DNA of 41,247 nt from Variovorax sp. DXTD-1 (GTDB lineage: Bacteria; Pseudomonadota; Gammaproteobacteria; Burkholderiales; Burkholderiaceae_C): positions 1 to 41,247 of the forward strand of contig NZ_RWKH01000034.1 in NCBI RefSeq assembly GCF_003984625.1. The letters are read 5' to 3'. A program made the translations under genes and the position numbers. The notes beneath the pieces are model-generated. The model worked only from the letters and a program-made list of their open reading frames with translations. It had not been told where the DNA came from and ran no database searches. Shown here piece after piece: positions 38,099 to 41,247 of the stretch. How positions within the stretch are numbered: position 1 is the stretch's first letter; the number at the start of each line of letters is the position of its first letter.

Positions 38099-40243
38099 AT
38101 GAGCGTTGAAGTGCCTGCTGTCGATCAGGCCGAGCCGGCCACCGAACGCGCGGTGCAGCACGCGTTCGTGCTCAAGGAAGGCGACACCTATTTTGTGATG
38201 GACGGCCACGGCGACGTGGGCGGCGGTGTGGACGGGCTCTTTCACGACGACACGCGCATGCTGTCGACATTCGTGCTGCGGCTCGACGGCGCGCGCCCGT
38301 CGCTGTTGTCCAGCGGGGTCAGCCAGGACAACGTTTTCTTCACCGCCAATCTCACCAACCGTCCGCTGCCGGTGCTCGGCTCGACATCGATGCCGCAGGG
38401 CGTGATCCATCTGGAGCGCAAGCGCTTTCTGTGGGGCGCGCGGCTGTTCGAGCGCATCCGGCTCGTCAACTACAGCGACCAGCCCGCGCAGGCGCCGCTC
38501 ACGCTGCAGTTCGGCGCCGACTTTCGCGACATGTTCGAAGTGCGCGGCCAGCAACGCGCACGGCGCGGCGACATCGGCGCACCCGAGGTCACCCCTCAAG
38601 GCGTGGTGCTGCGCTACCAGGGGCTCGACACGGTCACGCGCCTGGCCTGCATCGACTTTTCGCAGGTGCCGCAGCGCCTCGATGCGGGCACCGCCGCATT
38701 CACCGTGCCGCTTGCAGCGCACGGCGAGTGGACGCTCCACATCGAAGTGGGCACGGAGCCCGGCACGCCCAACGCGGCGCGGTTCCGCGAAGCCGGCGTG
38801 CTTGCGCGATGGCGCATGCGCGCACGCCAGCGCCGCGGTTCGCGCCTGCAGGCTTCGGGCCGCTTGTTCCAGGCCTGGCTCGACCGCTCGCGCGCCGACC
38901 TTGCGCTGCTCACGACCGACCTGCCCACAGGGCCGTATCCCTACGCGGGCATTCCATGGTTCTCCACGCCGTTCGGGCGCGACGCCATCGTCACGGCTTT
39001 CCAGACGCTGTGGATCGACCCGAGGCTGGCGCAGGGCGTGCTCGAATTTCTTGCGGCACGGCAGGCGCACCAAACCTCGAGCTTTCGCGATGCCGAGCCC
39101 GGAAAAATCATGCACGAGACCCGCAAGGGCGAGATGGCCGCGGTCGACGAACTGCCCTTCGGCCAGTACTACGGCGGGGTCGACACCACGCCGCTTTTCG
39201 TGGCCCTGGCAGGTGCCTATGCGCGACGCACGGCCGACCGCGCCACCATCGCGCACATCTGGCCCGCGCTATGCGCCGCTTGTGAGTGGATGGAGCGCAA
39301 CATGGCGCGCCACCCCGATGGCCTGCTGGCCTACCAGCGCGGCGAAGCCAGCGGTCTTGCCAACCAGGGATGGAAGGACAGCCACGACTCGATCTTCCAC
39401 GCCGACGGCCGCACGCCCGAAGGGCCGATTGCACTGGTCGAGGTGCAAGGCTATGTCTATGCGGCGTTTCTCGCGATGTCGTCCATGGCCGAGTGGCAGG
39501 GCGACTCCGGCGCCGCCCGTTGGCGTCAACGAGCGGAAGCCATGCGCGAAGCGGTCGAAAGCCGCTTCTGGCTCGACGACCTGAAGTTCTACGCGCTGGC
39601 CATCGACGGCGCCAACCAGCCCTGCCGCGTGCGTGCCTCCAATGCGGGGCATCTGCTCTTCACGGGCCTGCCGGGCGAAGAGCGCGCCTTGTCCGTGGGC
39701 CACCAGCTGCTGTCGTCGGCCTTTGCATCCGGCTGGGGCATTCGAACCTTGCCGACGGAGGCGGTGCGCTTCAACCCGATGTCGTATCACAACGGCTCGG
39801 TGTGGCCGCACGATGTGGCGCTGTGCGCGGCCGGGCTTGCGCAATACGGCGAGCGCGACGGTGTGGTGCGCATCCTGGACAACCTGTTCGAGACCGCCTC
39901 CCACTTCGGCATGCGCTTGCCCGAGCTGTTCTGCGGCTTCGACCGCCAGCCTGGGCAGTCACCCGTGGCCTACCCGGTGGCGTGCCTGCCGCAGGCGTGG
40001 GCGGCGGGGTCTGTGTTCATGCTGCTGCAAGCCTGCCTGGGCCTGCAGGTGGACGGCGTCCGGCGCGAGGTGAAGATCGTGCAGCCGCATCTGCCCGCGG
40101 ACATCGACCAGCTGCACGTGCAAGGGCTGCAGGTGGGGAGTGCGCGGGTCGACCTGCACTTTCAGCGGCTCGAAGAACGGATCGTCGTGGTCGCGCAATC
40201 GGCGCCCGGCACGCCCAAGGTCCACGTCAACCTGCAGCTTTAA
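38099..40243 (+). CDS. Glycogen-debranching-type amylo-alpha-1,6-glucosidase
   Basis: The 714-residue product has an N-terminal beta-rich GDE_N-type domain (about 20-240: FVLKEGDTYFVMDGHGDVGG, VDGLFHDDTRMLSTFVLRLD). It is followed by an alpha/alpha barrel (about 250-690) with PYAGIPWFSTPFGRDAIVTA, ETRKGEMAAVDELPFGQYYG, NQGWKDSHDSIFHADGR and YHNGSVWPHDVALCAAGLAQ. These match the family that hydrolyses alpha-1,6 glucan branch points. The ATG starts three bases after the glycosyltransferase stop. The TAA stop overlaps the stop of the convergent DUF3883 gene. Confidence 0.9.
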   Translation: MSVEVPAVDQAEPATERAVQHAFVLKEGDTYFVMDGHGDVGGGVDGLFHDDTRMLSTFVLRLDGARPSLLSSGVSQDNVFFTANLTNRPLPVLGSTSMPQGVIHLERKRFLWGARLFERIRLVNYSDQPAQAPLTLQFGADFRDMFEVRGQQRARRGDIGAPEVTPQGVVLRYQGLDTVTRLACIDFSQVPQRLDAGTAAFTVPLAAHGEWTLHIEVGTEPGTPNAARFREAGVLARWRMRARQRRGSRLQASGRLFQAWLDRSRADLALLTTDLPTGPYPYAGIPWFSTPFGRDAIVTAFQTLWIDPRLAQGVLEFLAARQAHQTSSFRDAEPGKIMHETRKGEMAAVDELPFGQYYGGVDTTPLFVALAGAYARRTADRATIAHIWPALCAACEWMERNMARHPDGLLAYQRGEASGLANQGWKDSHDSIFHADGRTPEGPIALVEVQGYVYAAFLAMSSMAEWQGDSGAARWRQRAEAMREAVESRFWLDDLKFYALAIDGANQPCRVRASNAGHLLFTGLPGEERALSVGHQLLSSAFASGWGIRTLPTEAVRFNPMSYHNGSVWPHDVALCAAGLAQYGERDGVVRILDNLFETASHFGMRLPELFCGFDRQPGQSPVAYPVACLPQAWAAGSVFMLLQACLGLQVDGVRREVKIVQPHLPADIDQLHVQGLQVGSARVDLHFQRLEERIVVVAQSAPGTPKVHVNLQL

Positions 40244-41157
40244 CCCCGCGTTTCGAAGCCGGACGCCTGGCTCATCTCCGAAGGTTTGTAGATCTTGTGC
40301 TGCGCGGTGGGGCCGCCGGCGTCTGCCACCACCAGCAGGCGCCAAAGCGGCTCGCGCGCGGAGCACGCGTTTTCTTCGGGCGTGAGGTGGAAGTTCGGCG
40401 TTGCCGTGGAGGTGCCCTTCACGGCAACCCTGAGAAGGGTTGCGCCTTTCGCGTTCGACACCTCGATGTCGTAGCCCAGCTTCTGGCCGGCCACGTCCTC
40501 GGCGTTGTAGCCGTAGCCCTTGAAGTGGCCCATGACATACGCCATGGCGGCAGCCTGAACCTCTTCTGCCGAAGCCGGCTTTGTCGCCTCGGGCTCTGCT
40601 TCGACCGCGGCCGGAACGCCGCCGCGCGCCTTGGCGGCCTGCATGTCGGCTTCATCGGGAACCCAGCCGCGCGGGCCGCGCACCAGCACCGCCAGCAGCT
40701 GCTCGGGCTCCCAGCTTGCAACGTGCCATTCGGAGTCGTCGCGCACGCGGGTGGACACCTTCGCGCTCTTGTTGCTTTCGAGTTCGGCAATGGCAACCCG
40801 GTTGGTCTGCACGACCGCGCGGAAGCCCTGGCCCGCGTCGAAGGTGCGCTTGAGCAATGCAAGGCGGTCCTTGGCGCGCAGGACCTGGTTGGGCGTTCGC
40901 GCGCCGCCGCCCGGTCGGTGCTGCGTGTCGAGCGATTCAAGATAGAACCAGCGCCCGCCCGCACCCACGTGCACGTACTCCGCCCAGATGGTGGCAATGA
41001 CGTTGTCGCCCGTGGCCATCCAGGCGTACTCGAAGGGCTTGTCGCGCGCGTCGAACACGCCCATCTTGGCGACGATTTCAACCGGACTGAGCCGCGGTCC
41101 TGACAGGCGCATCTCATCGATGACGGCGAGTACGCGGGGGTCGACTTCCTTGTCCAT
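40240..41157 (-). CDS. DUF3883 domain protein
   Basis: The 305-residue product begins with a short helical segment (VLAVIDEMRLSGPRLSPVEI), then a beta-rich region with ARDKPFEYAWMATGDNVIAT, a Pro/Ala linker (about 170-195), and a C-terminal DUF3883 domain (about 195-290): GYNAEDVAGQKLGYDIEVSN followed by LLRVAVKGTS and NFHLTPEE. DUF3883 has a PD-(D/E)xK-like fold found in predicted nucleases and defence-associated proteins; here the usual Glu before Lys is Ala-Val-Lys, so activity is uncertain. Its stop TAA overlaps the convergent glucosidase stop. It starts near the window end. Confidence 0.8.
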   Translation of the reverse strand: MDKEVDPRVLAVIDEMRLSGPRLSPVEIVAKMGVFDARDKPFEYAWMATGDNVIATIWAEYVHVGAGGRWFYLESLDTQHRPGGGARTPNQVLRAKDRLALLKRTFDAGQGFRAVVQTNRVAIAELESNKSAKVSTRVRDDSEWHVASWEPEQLLAVLVRGPRGWVPDEADMQAAKARGGVPAAVEAEPEATKPASAEEVQAAAMAYVMGHFKGYGYNAEDVAGQKLGYDIEVSNAKGATLLRVAVKGTSTATPNFHLTPEENACSAREPLWRLLVVADAGGPTAQHKIYKPSEMSQASGFETRG

Positions 41158-41247
41158 TCAGCGGGCTTCTGGCGAGTTTGGGGGGTGGGAGTATGCCGCA
41201 TCGACGGCCGGTCGGCGGCCATCGACGGCGGCGATGGCTGCGCTAGA
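41158..41247. other. Window end
   Basis: The last 90 bases lie upstream of the DUF3883 gene. They must hold its ribosome-binding site and possibly its promoter. I see no further gene start in so short a stretch. Confidence 0.5.

Overview
The window looks like a chromosomal segment of a high-GC betaproteobacterium. Family Comamonadaceae, close to Variovorax, is my best guess. The reasons are the gene order tRNA-Trp, secE, nusG, rplKAJL, rpoBC, the style of these proteins, and an NtrY/NtrX-like pair beside rsmB and tRNA-Phe. The genus is an inference from memory of these families, because no database search could be run.

Region 1 (1-12.4 kb) is the core transcription/translation block on the + strand: tRNA-Trp, secE-nusG, rplK-rplA, a structured rplJ leader, rplJ-rplL, and rpoB-rpoC ending in a strong terminator. 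Region 2 (12.4-18.4 kb) carries a LemA-like protein, rsmB, and a coupled set of a DUF4390 exported protein, an NtrY-like membrane kinase and an NtrX-like regulator without an AAA+ domain. A tRNA-Phe follows, with its -10 box laid over the regulator's stop codon.

Region 3 (18.5-26.2 kb, - strand) reads, in transcription order, OmpR-type response regulator, CHASE2 sensor kinase, DUF2946 small protein, TonB-dependent receptor, PepSY membrane protein. This is plausibly a signal-responsive metal/siderophore uptake locus. The gap between regulator and kinase is rich in inverted repeats and has no recognisable gene. Region 4 (26.3-33.5 kb) is accessory: a phospholipase D-like protein with a degraded catalytic motif and a possible coupled micro-ORF, a chemotaxis receptor lacking a periplasmic sensor domain, an alpha/beta hydrolase, a DUF427 protein, tRNA-Arg(CCG), a short-chain dehydrogenase, a PmtA-like methyltransferase, a DnaJ-type zinc-finger microprotein, and a frameshifted gene with a nuclease-like motif.

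Region 5 (33.5-41.2 kb) looks stress- and reserve-carbon-related: a DksA/TraR-type zinc-finger protein, a second-type groES-groEL pair with a candidate heat-shock (sigma-32) promoter and no CIRCE operator, an unrecognised protein upstream of groES, a GT4 glycosyltransferase coupled to a glycogen-debranching-type glucosidase, and a DUF3883 protein whose stop codon overlaps the convergent glucosidase gene. The best candidates for something new are the inverted-repeat-rich spacer at 25.2-25.4 kb, the degenerate PLD locus at 26.5-27.1 kb, and the frameshifted nuclease-like gene at 32.1-33.5 kb.
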